Source of the DNA: Devosia sp. MC521
GTDB lineage: Bacteria > Pseudomonadota > Alphaproteobacteria > Rhizobiales > Devosiaceae
DNA length: 64,000 nucleotides
NCBI RefSeq assembly: GCF_014127105.1
Contig: NZ_CP059902.1
Span: 1,025,001 to 1,089,000, forward strand
Direction: 5' to 3'
Every line of letters begins with the position of its first letter. Positions within the stretch are counted from its first letter, which is position 1. Shown here in pieces: positions 18,161 through 27,603 of the stretch. The notes under the pieces are model-generated. The model was not told the origin of the DNA. It worked only from the letters and a program-made list of their open reading frames with translations, and searched no databases. The translations under genes and the position numbers were made by a program.

Positions 18161-18473
18161 GCTGTCCTGCTGTGTTCGATAAGGTTTAAGACGATACCGG
18201 AATAGTGTCCGATATCTCTCCAGTCAATCCGTGTCGGACGCGGTTAGGTCGTCTTTTTGGTGTCCTGTTTAGGTATACTCATGTCGGACGAAAAATGAGG
18301 CCCGCCCACTCCAGCCTCGCGGCATAGGAAACGGACGGGTCCCATCAGGGTGGGGCACGGGGGAAATCAGCGCATGGGCACTTGTAGGAATATGCTTACA
18401 CATGCCGTCACCAAAAAGGTCCGAGGTGTCCACAATGGACATTCAGTGGTGGACACCGCCGGACTTCAGCAGG
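18161..18473. promoter_or_regulatory. Candidate res/operator region of the serine recombinase
   Basis: This 313-bp gap holds several copies of a GTGTCCGATAT or TGTCGGAC motif between about 18205 and 18290, some in inverted orientation, with GTATAC between two of them. Tn3-type resolvases bind arrays of such inverted sites near their own gene, so the region may be both promoter and res site. No gene is seen in the rest of it. Confidence 0.4.
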
Positions 18474-19325
18474 TCAGTACTCGAGGTCTTCCTCGTCGAT
18501 GTCATCCTCGGCTTCGTGCCGGTGGATCGCGATGTCACTGATGGACCGCCAGAGTTGCGGGGAGAGCTCCATCAGCGCCATGATCATAGCCTCAGTCTGG
18601 AAGTGAGGTGTCCGCCCGAGGACGGGCTTGAGGGCCTCTTTGATGTCGTTTGCTTTCATGCGTGTCTCTAGGTCGTAGTCCCGTTCTCCGGGCTCAAAGT
18701 TGTTGCATTGGCGTCGGATGCTCTCCCAGCTTTCATCAGCGAGGCTCATCCGGCGGTGGCCTTCGGAAACCAGTTGATCGACAGCTTTACGGATCTTGGC
18801 CACCTGCGTTTTGCCAACGCCGCTGATCTTGGCGATCTCGCGTAGGGACTTCTCGGGCATGAGGCATACGTAGAACACGGCCAGCGTCATGCGCTCTGCG
18901 TTGTTCATCGGTAGCTTGTTCCGAGTGTTGCTCAGGCCCACGTGAGCGAGGGCGGCATTCAAAGAGCCAGACACTACCCTGACGGGTACTCGCCCGGTGA
19001 ATGATAGGCGCTCGTAAGCCTGATGACGATGATGCCCGTCTACAAGGTACCATCCGTCGCCCCCCCACCAGACATCGATGGGTTCCATGCCTGTGGGATC
19101 GTCCTTGATCGCTCGCTTGAGTTCGCGAATGTGCTCTTCGCGGCCAAGCTTGTTAGCCCATTGGTCGCGTCTTTGGAACAACGTCTCGCAGACGATGATT
19201 TCCGACACGCGGAGACCATGGACTGGTGGTTGCGGTGGTTGGGGATATGCTGCGAGGGTCTTTTCCAGCGTCTCGATGGCAGAGCCGATGCTGTCGTATG
19301 TTCGTCTTTCGGCCTTAGCGGACAT
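18474..19325 (-). CDS. ParB/Srx-fold DNA-binding protein
   Basis: The 283-residue protein has a ParB-type N-terminal nuclease or CTPase fold (around residues 40-125) with the typical block WYLVDGHHRHQAYERL. A helix-turn-helix region follows (residues 150-185: KSLREIAKISGVGKTQVAKI). The acidic C-terminus ends EDDIDEEDLEY. No ParA partner is present, so chromosome or plasmid partition is unlikely. Lone ParB-like proteins on mobile elements often act as regulators or nucleases. It converges with nothing and ends element 1. Confidence 0.75.
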   Translation of the reverse strand: MSAKAERRTYDSIGSAIETLEKTLAAYPQPPQPPVHGLRVSEIIVCETLFQRRDQWANKLGREEHIRELKRAIKDDPTGMEPIDVWWGGDGWYLVDGHHRHQAYERLSFTGRVPVRVVSGSLNAALAHVGLSNTRNKLPMNNAERMTLAVFYVCLMPEKSLREIAKISGVGKTQVAKIRKAVDQLVSEGHRRMSLADESWESIRRQCNNFEPGERDYDLETRMKANDIKEALKPVLGRTPHFQTEAMIMALMELSPQLWRSISDIAIHRHEAEDDIDEEDLEY

Positions 19326-19703
19326 TGAAGCGCTCCGAGTGGTGTGCGGTGGACTGGATTAAGGCAATCGCCCAGCAGAGGAGCGAGTGGTTCTGCGGGC
19401 AAGCGCCGACGATGGTCAGCACGAAGCTGCGCCCGAAAGAGGTGTTGATGGTCATAGGAAATCCTGCGGGCACCGCTCAGGGATGCCCGGTTACGAACGG
19501 TGTAGATTGGGGGAAGCGCCCGAAAAAGGTGGGCGGAGGGACGCGCTCGGATGAGCGTTCTATGTCCTCATTATGGGTACGTAATCGACCGAAGACGGGG
19601 CGGTCAAATTGCTGGCAATGCTACAGTTTTATGCTACAAGCCTCGTCGCAGCAGAAGGCTGAAAGGCCCGGAAATGCTGGACTTCAGGCGTCGGTCAGGA
19701 AAC

Positions 19704-19722
19704 TCCCTTCCTCTCCGCCACT
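19704..19722 (+). repeat. attR of element 1 and likely attL of the next element
   Basis: This is an exact copy of the 19-bp tRNA-Ser 3' end. The next integrase starts 77 bp to its right, the same spacing as element 1 shows to the tRNA, so the site probably serves both elements. No third copy was found to the right. Confidence 0.8.
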
Positions 19723-19798
19723 TTTCGTATGCTATTGATTTTCCAGCATTTTCTTTGCTGCAGCGCGCCGGTTGTACACCAGAAAGTACACCGGAAAA

Positions 19799-21532
19799 AT
19801 GCCTCTTCCATATCTTAGACGAAAGAACGCCGGCTGGCAGGTTCAGGTTCGCTTGCCTGTCACCCTCGATCCGAGCTTGTGTCTTTCACCGATCCGACTG
19901 ACCATACCTGCAATGCCCGCGATCGATGCGCGGCGGAAAGCCTTTTCCGTCGTCTCGTCCGTGCATAGTGCAATTGCTGAGGTCGAACGCTTGAACAAAA
20001 AATCTCCCATGTCACCCCAGGCGGCACGCGACGCTACGATAGACTGGATGAAAATGGTCACGCCCACGTTAAAGGGATTTGATGCGCTCGCGGCGCCGAC
20101 TGTGACCGAAAATAGTGAGCTGATCGAGAGCATCTTCGATGTTCTGGCGCAGATTGGTCACGATCGAGTTACGGGTAAGGGGCTTTTCGCCAACCAGGCC
20201 ATCCGCCATGAAGAAATTTACGCCGCGGCCTTACTGGTTCCGCAGATCGCTAAGGCGGCCACCGATCTAAAGCCTGTAGACGAAAACCTGTCAGCGGACG
20301 AGATTGTAAAACCCATCGACGAACTTCTCGCGCAACCCGACAGGATCGCCGAGCTGACGGCAGCCCTGCGCACGATGCAATCGATCGGCGTGGCACCCGT
20401 CAATGACGGTCCGCTCTTCAGCGCCGTCCTAAAAAACCAGATCGCGGAGGTCATCAAGCGCAAGGGGCCGAAGTCGGAGTTGGAAGGTATCTACGAAAAG
20501 GTCGGCGCGGAGTTCATTGCCATTGTCGGCGATCGGCCGATCGGTTCTTACCGCCGCGTAGACCTGCAGGAATATGCCAACGAAATTTCATGGCTTTCAC
20601 CGAATGCGTCGTCCAGCGACAGCTACCGCCACGAGAATGTTAAAACCTATATCGCGCGCAACAAGAAGGCGCAGGGCCAAGGGCTTGCAGCTAAGTCGAT
20701 ACGTGACGGCCGCATCAGCCATTTGAAGGCCATTATTGGCCGTGGCTGCGAGGACAACGACCAGCAGAACCGCGTTGCTAACACGCGCGTTCGAGTGCCG
20801 GACCGCGCTAGGCCGCCCGTTAAGCACAAGGCGCCCGAACCGCACGCCCTCAACTACGTCCTCAATGTTGCAGTCGATACCGAGGGCCTCACCACGCCAC
20901 TGATGTTGGCCTTGGGTACCTTGACCGGGCGCCGGGTCTCGCTCCTTGCAACGCTTCGCCGCGAGGCGTTGGTGCGCTGGCATGATGTGTATGTCATCGA
21001 GGTCGAAACTCACCGCTATGAAAATGGTGTCTGGACCAGGATCCCGTTCAAGACCAATGAATCGCGCGAGTGCATTGTGGTGCCAAATGCGCTCGTTGAA
21101 GCTGGGTTTGTCACTTGGGCTCAACAGGCGCCAGGGCCGATGTTCCCCGAGTTCATGGCTTGCGCTGATCCTGGTGACGCCGCGCAAAAGCGCGTCAACC
21201 GGGTCATCCAGAAGATCATCGACAAGCATAAGTTACCGCGATTCACTTACCACGGTCTACGCGCGGGGCGAATTGACGATGCACTCGACAACCAGATCGC
21301 GCCGCATCTCGTTCAGCACCAGGTCGGGCACAAGGCGGACAGTGTGCACGGACGGTATCGATCGCTAACTCCTAAACAGGCTAGCTTGATAGCCAACCAG
21401 CCGCTGCCGGAAGGCGTGGACTGGTCCTGTCTTGAGCGGCTCGACTTCTCAGCGCCACAAACGCCGACGCGGAAGCGCCGAACCTCTGAGCAATTGAAGG
21501 TTGTCCGTGCAAGGAGGACGCGGTCAAAGTAA
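19799..21532 (+). CDS. Tyrosine integrase of element 2
   Basis: The 577-residue recombinase starts at MPLPYLRRKNAGW (19799); an in-frame TTG lies 27 bp upstream. The C-terminal catalytic domain shows LTGRRVSLLATL (first arginine), FTYHGLRAGRIDDAL (H-x-L-R), VQHQVGHKADSVHGRYRSL (histidine and the final tyrosine) and a basic tail. The long N-terminal region is mostly helical. Sequence blocks differ from integrase 1, so this is a separate element stacked at the same tRNA and not a duplicate. Confidence 0.88.
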   Translation: MPLPYLRRKNAGWQVQVRLPVTLDPSLCLSPIRLTIPAMPAIDARRKAFSVVSSVHSAIAEVERLNKKSPMSPQAARDATIDWMKMVTPTLKGFDALAAPTVTENSELIESIFDVLAQIGHDRVTGKGLFANQAIRHEEIYAAALLVPQIAKAATDLKPVDENLSADEIVKPIDELLAQPDRIAELTAALRTMQSIGVAPVNDGPLFSAVLKNQIAEVIKRKGPKSELEGIYEKVGAEFIAIVGDRPIGSYRRVDLQEYANEISWLSPNASSSDSYRHENVKTYIARNKKAQGQGLAAKSIRDGRISHLKAIIGRGCEDNDQQNRVANTRVRVPDRARPPVKHKAPEPHALNYVLNVAVDTEGLTTPLMLALGTLTGRRVSLLATLRREALVRWHDVYVIEVETHRYENGVWTRIPFKTNESRECIVVPNALVEAGFVTWAQQAPGPMFPEFMACADPGDAAQKRVNRVIQKIIDKHKLPRFTYHGLRAGRIDDALDNQIAPHLVQHQVGHKADSVHGRYRSLTPKQASLIANQPLPEGVDWSCLERLDFSAPQTPTRKRRTSEQLKVVRARRTRSK

Positions 21533-21700
21533 GTTGGACTCTGAAATTTAGTTGGCAGTGAAAAGGGTCTCAGGAATGAGAGTTTGGTTGAGTTGTTAAC
21601 TCAGCGGTTAAGGGCTCTCATTTCTGCGGCCCAGACGGCCATGTCGGCCTCCCGAAAGCCGCCAGTCGCATGACTGATTGGCGGCGTCTCGAATGGGGTG

Positions 21701-23264
21701 GAGGCTGTGTGAAAACTCGTTGAAGTTGGTCTCGCACGTCGGTTTGTGACAGCGCGTTTTGGCTCTCTTCATCCCGATATGGCTTTGAGGGTGGCAGTCA
21801 CACCGGCGACAGCGATGGCGCGCTTGAGGTTAGGCCAGGATGGTCAAGCTGGCCTCAGTTGCGACGTTCTTTAGGCCCCGCGTTCGGAAGTGAGTGGCAC
21901 CCATCCAGCCTTTTATAGTGCCGAAGACATGCTCGACTGTGCAGCGCCGAACCGCCATTGCGTCAGGCATGGCCTCAAGCCGTCGCTCCATTTGATCGAG
22001 AACAGCTTCGTGCTCCCAGCGCCTTATGCGCTTTTCCTTGCCGGTCGTGCACTGCGAACGGGACGGACAGGCCCCGCAAGCCGTTTGGTTGTAATAGACC
22101 TTGATGAGCTTGCCAGCCTCAACGGTAGCGTGGCGCTTTTGTAATTGCGCGCCGACAGGGCAGCGATAGGTGTCGGTATCCGGCTCATAGGTGAACGACG
22201 GCTTCCCCCAAAGACCACGCGCTTGCGCGGGTGACGTGTTCGGCCTTGGTACCATCGGAATAATGCCCGCTTCAGCGCAGGAGCGGATCTGCTCCCCCTC
22301 GTAATACCCACGATCGGCGATGGCGATCATGCCTGTCGCGCCGATCTCGGCCTGTGCGGCCTTGGCCATCTCCAACAGGTGCGAGCGGTCATGACCGCGG
22401 TTGGTCACCGCATTGGCAACCACAATATGGTGCTTGGTATCTACGGCCGCCTGAAGGTTGTAACCGACAACACCACGATGATCGCTTCCAGTTGCCATGG
22501 CGCGGGCATCCGGGTCGCTCAGTGATATCTGCGCATCGGGAGCATCTTGTAGCTGTCGGCCGATTTCCTCGAGTTCCCCGAGGCGTCCACGCAATGACGC
22601 CAGTCGCTCCGTCAAATGCTCGATCCGCGGCGTCGAAGGTCCTGTCTCGGCGCTGTCGGCTTTATCAAGTTCGGCTAGGTAATACGCGATGCTCTCCTCG
22701 ACACGAGCCTTCCGTCGCGCCAACTTGCCTTTGGTGTAATTCTTCTCGTGCGTGTTCATTGCGCGAAGACGCGAGCCATCGATGGCCACGACACCACCTG
22801 CAACAAGGCCAAGTGCCCGACAGACGCCAACGAAGCGCTGACACGCCGTCTGGATCGCGCTGGTATTGTCATGGCGGAAGTCGGCGATGGTCTTAAAGTC
22901 TGGCGCGAGCTTACCGATCAGCCACATCAGCTCGATATTGCGACCAGCCTCCCGCTCCAGCTTCCGGCTCGACGTCACCTGATGCAGATATCCATAGACA
23001 TAGAGCTTCAGCATCGTACTCGGCGCGTAGCCGGGCCTGCCGGTTAATGCCGGCTGAACGCGGGCGAAGCCGAGCTGAGCGAGATCAAGTTCATCAATGA
23101 AAGCGTCGATCACTCGTACTGGGTTGTCGGGATCAACGTAGTCTTCCAGGCGAGCCGGCAAAAAGCTCGCCTGATCTCGGTCTGCGGCTTCAACGAAACG
23201 TCCCATCTGGCACCTCCGAAGCAGTCCCAGATTATAGCATGATCAACAGTTTTCACACAGCCTC
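21701..23264 (-). mobile_element. IS1182-family insertion sequence
   Basis: Perfect 17-bp inverted repeats GAGGCTGTGTGAAAACT bound it at 21701-21717 and 23248-23264, with one transposase gene between. No target duplication is obvious from the flanks. It separates the element 2 integrase from the two-gene ATPase unit. Confidence 0.88.
21830..23206 (-). CDS. IS1182-family transposase, C-terminus frameshifted
   Basis: The 458-residue DDE transposase has the N-terminal domain DUF772-type segment (GRPGYAPSTMLKLYVYGYL), the first catalytic region GVVAIDGSRLRAMN, the second MIAIADRGYYEG, a cysteine cluster (ACGACPSRSQCTTG) and the last catalytic glutamate region TVEHVFGTIKGWMG. The chain stops at SLTILA. 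One frame over, the next bases read NLKRAIAVAGVTATLKAIS before a stop, the usual family ending. A 2-bp loss around 21829 has therefore removed about 20 residues. The catalytic residues remain, but activity is uncertain. Confidence 0.88.
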   Translation of the reverse strand: MGRFVEAADRDQASFLPARLEDYVDPDNPVRVIDAFIDELDLAQLGFARVQPALTGRPGYAPSTMLKLYVYGYLHQVTSSRKLEREAGRNIELMWLIGKLAPDFKTIADFRHDNTSAIQTACQRFVGVCRALGLVAGGVVAIDGSRLRAMNTHEKNYTKGKLARRKARVEESIAYYLAELDKADSAETGPSTPRIEHLTERLASLRGRLGELEEIGRQLQDAPDAQISLSDPDARAMATGSDHRGVVGYNLQAAVDTKHHIVVANAVTNRGHDRSHLLEMAKAAQAEIGATGMIAIADRGYYEGEQIRSCAEAGIIPMVPRPNTSPAQARGLWGKPSFTYEPDTDTYRCPVGAQLQKRHATVEAGKLIKVYYNQTACGACPSRSQCTTGKEKRIRRWEHEAVLDQMERRLEAMPDAMAVRRCTVEHVFGTIKGWMGATHFRTRGLKNVATEASLTILA

Positions 23265-23606
23265 GGGCCGGAAGCGGACTGGCAGCTCTTGGTAGAAAAC
23301 CTGCGAAAGCGGACGTTCAGAATCTGTGCGCGCCAAGACTCGCGTTGGTGCCGTTTGCTGACTTTCCGCTTAAAGCACCAGCAGTAAGAAAGCAGACGTT
23401 CGTGCTTCGGCCGACTTCGTACAATCACGCAGGGAGGGGGCGGCTAAATTACCTTCGACCATTGACGTCTTTGCTATCTGGTTTCACGTTGATTGGGGGG
23501 GTAATCAGCGCTTGCAGGTATGCCGCCCAGCCATCTGATTTTGGCAGCATTGCTACGCCGTCATCTTCGATGGTTCTTGGAAGAGCGCCGGCAGTAGGGG
23601 GGAACT
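23265..23606. other. Intergenic leader of the ATPase unit
   Basis: This 342-bp stretch holds no gene I can support. Its right end has a strong ribosome site (TAGGGGGGAAC) for the small gene at 23607. The left part has AAGCGGACTGGCAGC and AAGCGGACGTTCAG, short repeats of a type often left by old insertions. Confidence 0.5.
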
Positions 23607-23882
23607 ATGAGACAGGATGAAACGGGGGCACCGGAAAAAGCGGCGACTCCCAATATGCTGGCGGCACTGGCCGCGCCGAAAGTCAAACAGGCGGATACGC
23701 CCGAAGTGTTCCTCGCGACCCTGTCCGATGCCCTCAAGGCGTCGGACGATGTCGACGTTGATCTTGCCGGCATCCTGTCCGATCACCTGCTGACAGTCAC
23801 GCCGCATGCCAATGCCGTAGGCAATGCCAAAGCTGCGATCGTCGCGCTCGCGGCAAAGCGCGCCGCACCAGTTGATGAGTAG
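23607..23882 (+). CDS. Small protein, first gene of a two-gene unit
   Basis: The 91-residue product is acidic to neutral and mostly helical, with an alanine-rich opening (EKAATPNMLAALAAPKVKQA) and the helix pair FLATLSDALKASDDVDVDL and ILSDHLLTVTPHANA. It has no signal or membrane segment. Its ribosome site is strong, and its stop overlaps the start of the ATPase gene, so the two are translationally coupled. I do not recognise the family. A partner or regulator of the ATPase is the simplest reading. Confidence 0.65.
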   Translation: MRQDETGAPEKAATPNMLAALAAPKVKQADTPEVFLATLSDALKASDDVDVDLAGILSDHLLTVTPHANAVGNAKAAIVALAAKRAAPVDE

Positions 23883-23886
23883 GTCG

Positions 23887-26355
23887 ATGGCTGATCCGAC
23901 GCTGTTTCACTCGCTGACGCTCGAAGGCTTCCGCGCCTATCTTCAGCCCAAGACTTTCGACCTCAGTAAGAAGCCGTGCCTCGCGATCTTCGCGCCCAAC
24001 GGTCTGGGTAAATCGAGCGTCATTGACGCACTCGAATTTTTATTCTCCGAACATGGGACGCTCGAACGCCTTGGGCAGCGCACTCAAAACAACCAGGCCG
24101 GACCGCCCGCCCTCGCGCACAACGGCTCACAGGCGGCGGGCATCGCGCCAATGGTTAAGTTCTCCACGATCACCGGCAACACAACGGTCGAGGGCAGCCG
24201 TACCGCCACGGGCAATCTTCGGCCGATACATGCGGCAGCGACCGCGATGAAAGCTGGGTTCGTCGTCTCGCCGATCATCCGAGGCTATACGCTGCGCACC
24301 TTCGTTGAAGGGCATAGTCCGGAGAATCGCTACAGTGACGTGGCGAGCTGGCTGCAGCTTTCACCGCTGGTGGAAGTGCAGAAAAACCTCCGTCTTCTGC
24401 GCCGCGATGTGAAGGCCGCTGCCGAGAGTGCCACCGAACAGGGGCGCCTTGCCGGTCTGTTGCGGACTGAGACCGTACAGGCCGTTCAGACGTGGGACGA
24501 CGCGACCGTGCTCGATTTCGTCAACGTGAACGTCATCGCTCCGCTCGATCCCCAATTAACACTCGCAGCGCTCTCAGCCGAGGACGAGGGTTATATCGAG
24601 GTTGGCAACCGTGTCGAGGCGGAGGAAAAGCGGCTGGGTCTTGCCGGTCTCAAACAGATCCGTAATTCGCTGATCGCGCTGTGGGAAAAGATCATCCCCG
24701 AGGACGGCGGCGACGCCAAATATTCGGGCGCCATCGTAGCGTTCAATAAGGCGGTTTCTGCGCTGGCCGACGCGAAGGCCACAGAGGTCGTTGAGCGCGA
24801 CAAGGCGTCGGGCACGGTCTTCAGGTCAGTGTGGAAGGAAGCCGAGAAGCTGTTTGTCGACGACGCGACCGCGCCCGACGTATGCCCGGTCTGCGCCACG
24901 ACGATCGGTGACACTGCCGCGGGAAGCGTGCTCGCCATCCGCGATCTATTGGCGACCCATATTGAGGATTTGCAAAGCTACAACGACGCGAAGACCGCGT
25001 TGGACAATGCCGAGACCGCCGCCAGCCAGGCGCACAATCGGCTCGTGGCGCGTCTTCCCGCGATGATCGAGCACTTGTCCGATGACGATGGCGACGGATT
25101 CAAGACCGCTCTCATCGCCTATCATTCCGGCGTTGGAGGATGGCCGACCGTTGACGCACCCGATTCCTCCACCATCGTCGCCGAGTTGGAGACGCGCCTC
25201 GCCGACCTTGATCATGAGATCGCCGACATCGAGGCGAAACAAGGCGAGCATACTTGGGTCAAGGTCAAGGCCAGCATCGACCGCCTGCTTAAGCTCCAAA
25301 AGGAAGTGACGCTGGCAACTCGCACCACCGAGCAGTTGACCACGCTGCACGAAGCGCTTGTCGCGCAGGCCACGCTCGTCTCGGGCAAAATCCGGGAGAA
25401 GGTCCAGTCGCTCCTCGACACGCTTCAGGCGCCGATGAACGACATTTACAAGGAGATCCAAGGCGCCAAAGCCAAGCTGATCCGACTTGAACTGCCTGGT
25501 GAGGACGACACCAACCAGCAGCGCATGCAGCTAGTGATCGACTTTGCGGACAATCGTCAAAGCGTCGCGCCGGGCGGCTATCTCAGCGACTCCCAGATCC
25601 ATTCGGTCGCGCTTGCACTGCGCCTCGCGGCGATCAAGAAGTTCAACAGTGCCGCGCCGGTACTTGCGCTGGACGATGTCGTCACATCTTATGACGCCGA
25701 CCATCGCCGCGCGATCGCTGCCCTGCTCGCGAAGATGTTCACGGACTGCCAGATCATCCTCACCACACATGACGAGCGCTTCTTCAATTATCTGAAGGAC
25801 CAGCTCACTGCGAAGGACTGGCAGTTCACCCGAATCATCGGACTTGATCCGGCGTTTGGGCCCCGCTTCGCCGACCACAAGGTCACCGATGAAATGATCT
25901 CCGATCACTGGGCCAAGGGAGAATCCGCCGCGAACGAGATGCGTCAGGCGGAGGAGGAGTGGCTGCTGGGTATCGCCCGCGGGTTCGGCGTCAATATCCG
26001 CATCCGACAGCTCGAAAAGGCCTATTCCTACGAGCGTTCTGAACTGGCCTCGGCGATCGGCGGCTTCCTGGGCGACCTCAAGCTGACTCCCGCTGATGTG
26101 CCGGGCGTGAATAACCGCTTCATCACTAGCCTTATCAAAGGTGATATTGAGAATTTCGGAAGCCACTTTCAGGACGCCCCCTATGGCGACGGCTCGATTG
26201 GGGACGAGCAGACGCGGTGGAACGAGTTCAAGGCGTTCCGCCAGCAATTCGAATGTGTGTGCGGTCGCACCAAGTATCAGCGGCCTTTCGGCCTTAACAA
26301 GCCAGTGTGTGCGCATGATAAATGCGAGACCCAGTTCGCGTTTAAGCAGCCTTAG
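23887..26355 (+). CDS. SMC-like AAA/ABC ATPase with zinc hook and C-terminal zinc ribbon
   Basis: The 822-residue protein resembles the RecF/Rad50-type ATPases of defence and repair systems. Walker A is FAPNGLGKSS (residues 35-44). Long helical arms meet at a hook, VCPVC, at about residue 333. The distal half has a signature-like GGYLSDSQIH, Walker B APVLALDDVV near residue 594, and a switch histidine in ILTTHDERFF. An unusual 200-residue extension ends in a zinc ribbon (CVCGRTKYQ, then CAHDKCETQF). The ATG at 23875 overlaps the upstream stop and is an alternative start. No nuclease domain is recognised; the extension or the small partner could be the effector. Confidence 0.8.
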   Translation: MADPTLFHSLTLEGFRAYLQPKTFDLSKKPCLAIFAPNGLGKSSVIDALEFLFSEHGTLERLGQRTQNNQAGPPALAHNGSQAAGIAPMVKFSTITGNTTVEGSRTATGNLRPIHAAATAMKAGFVVSPIIRGYTLRTFVEGHSPENRYSDVASWLQLSPLVEVQKNLRLLRRDVKAAAESATEQGRLAGLLRTETVQAVQTWDDATVLDFVNVNVIAPLDPQLTLAALSAEDEGYIEVGNRVEAEEKRLGLAGLKQIRNSLIALWEKIIPEDGGDAKYSGAIVAFNKAVSALADAKATEVVERDKASGTVFRSVWKEAEKLFVDDATAPDVCPVCATTIGDTAAGSVLAIRDLLATHIEDLQSYNDAKTALDNAETAASQAHNRLVARLPAMIEHLSDDDGDGFKTALIAYHSGVGGWPTVDAPDSSTIVAELETRLADLDHEIADIEAKQGEHTWVKVKASIDRLLKLQKEVTLATRTTEQLTTLHEALVAQATLVSGKIREKVQSLLDTLQAPMNDIYKEIQGAKAKLIRLELPGEDDTNQQRMQLVIDFADNRQSVAPGGYLSDSQIHSVALALRLAAIKKFNSAAPVLALDDVVTSYDADHRRAIAALLAKMFTDCQIILTTHDERFFNYLKDQLTAKDWQFTRIIGLDPAFGPRFADHKVTDEMISDHWAKGESAANEMRQAEEEWLLGIARGFGVNIRIRQLEKAYSYERSELASAIGGFLGDLKLTPADVPGVNNRFITSLIKGDIENFGSHFQDAPYGDGSIGDEQTRWNEFKAFRQQFECVCGRTKYQRPFGLNKPVCAHDKCETQFAFKQP

Positions 26356-27551
26356 CGGGAGCAACTACAGCCGAACGGGGGGCACATGATGGGAGTGCAT
26401 GAACTATCGCGACTAAGCGTCGTTTGTTGCGCGGTGTCCACGTGACAGTCGTGGCCGGCCAAACCGAACCTCCGGTGACGAAGGTGCGCAGCGCGCATGG
26501 CCCGTGGAGCGACCTTGCCCTTCATACGATCGGTTGGCGCGCCTTGCCAGCCGTCGCAAGGTAGTGGCGACAAGTTCTCGCGACTTCGGCCATCGCTCCC
26601 ATTAGGTCGGGCTTCAGGTACTACGTTTTATACGGAGACAATCGCGTTCCGATGATCGTGCTGCAGCGAGCCTGACGCCGCCTGCCGAGTTGATTTACTG
26701 CTCCGGCCGGTCAGAGCGCCTAGCGACGACAGCGGCCGGCCTGTGGCGCTTCGCGGAGAGAACGGCTGGACGCTTTTCAATGGAGAGTCTCCCGGCGGTG
26801 TAGCCCCATCTCCGTCGGACGCATATGCGCCGACCTGTCGGATCCCCGTTGCGCGCTGGCGGCGTAGCCCAGTCGGGCGAAGGCGGCCCACTCCGCCAGC
26901 GGCGACGACCTACCGAAGATCGGCGGCATTTACATGCCCAAGCTGATAAGTGGGTAAAGCACAAACCCTGGTCGCTCAGAACCGGCCTGTGCCAGGTGAG
27001 CAATAATGCGTCGCGCTACAGCGCCGACCGTCTTGGCGGTATGCAGTATGCACTCATCGAGCACTGAGCGGCCGACAAAGATTTCGTTCGACCAGCGCTC
27101 GCTGGCGATGGCCGCGCGCAATGTGCGATTGGCATGCTCAATGGCTTTGCGGTCAGACGCGCCAACAGCCTTGTTGTTGTGACCAGATAGTCGACCGAAG
27201 CGAAATGGTTGAGACGATTGTGCTTGCTGGCGAAATAGATCTTGGCCTGTTTGACAGCCTTTTCCTGTTTGACGACAAGGCCGGCCATCTTGCTGACGGT
27301 CAACTACTTCTCCCGACAGACCTGTCCGGATGCTCAGCGCGCGCTCAGCCGTTCGACGCCGACGAGCGCACAGCCGAGAATGAGCATGTTCAACACCAGT
27401 GGAGCAGAACTTACGGGTGCGAGGACATCCCGCTCGATCGCGCCATCTATCTAATGGAGGATAAGTGGCAATCCGCCCCATTTAATACGATACCGGCACC
27501 GTTCAGCGACGGCAGCTCTTAGGAAGTTGCCGGAGGGTTCTGAATAGCCGG
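26356..27551. other. Gene-poor stretch with decayed coding traces
   Basis: No intact gene is supported here. Near 26496-26565 the plus strand reads HGPWSDLALHTIGWRA before a stop, which looks like the start of a degraded protein. On the minus strand around 27010-27310 two overlapping frames each read protein-like in part (SKMAGLVVKQEKAVKQAKIY, then ASERWSNEIFVGRSVLDECI), as expected for one gene broken by a frameshift. The expected right attachment site of element 2 was not found. Confidence 0.4.
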
Positions 27552-27561
27552 AATGGGGCGC
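27552..27561 (+). repeat. Left boundary core of cassette A
   Basis: AATGGGGCGC occurs here, at 28986, at 41587 and at 50076, always in the same orientation and always at a cassette edge. The bases just inside form a hairpin (GCTTCG then CGAAGC). Confidence 0.6.
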
Positions 27562-27603
27562 TTCGCCGACGAAGCACAACCGGCTGCCGGCGAAGTCGCT
27601 TGC

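Larger units (their letters stand above)
15183..19722 (+). mobile_element. Integrative element 1 in tRNA-Ser
   Basis: The element lies between the two 19-bp direct repeats. It holds four genes: a tyrosine integrase, a HEPN-like protein, a serine recombinase and a ParB-like protein. No conjugation, capsid or replication gene is visible, so it must be mobilised by other means or be a remnant. The integrase gene lies at the tRNA side and reads away from it, the usual layout. Confidence 0.8.

Noticed and set aside
27016-27481. Overlapping minus-strand frames of 95 and 183 codons
   Set aside because: Each looks protein-like only in part and they overlap in different frames. They may be one broken gene, but no family could be named, so no CDS was called.
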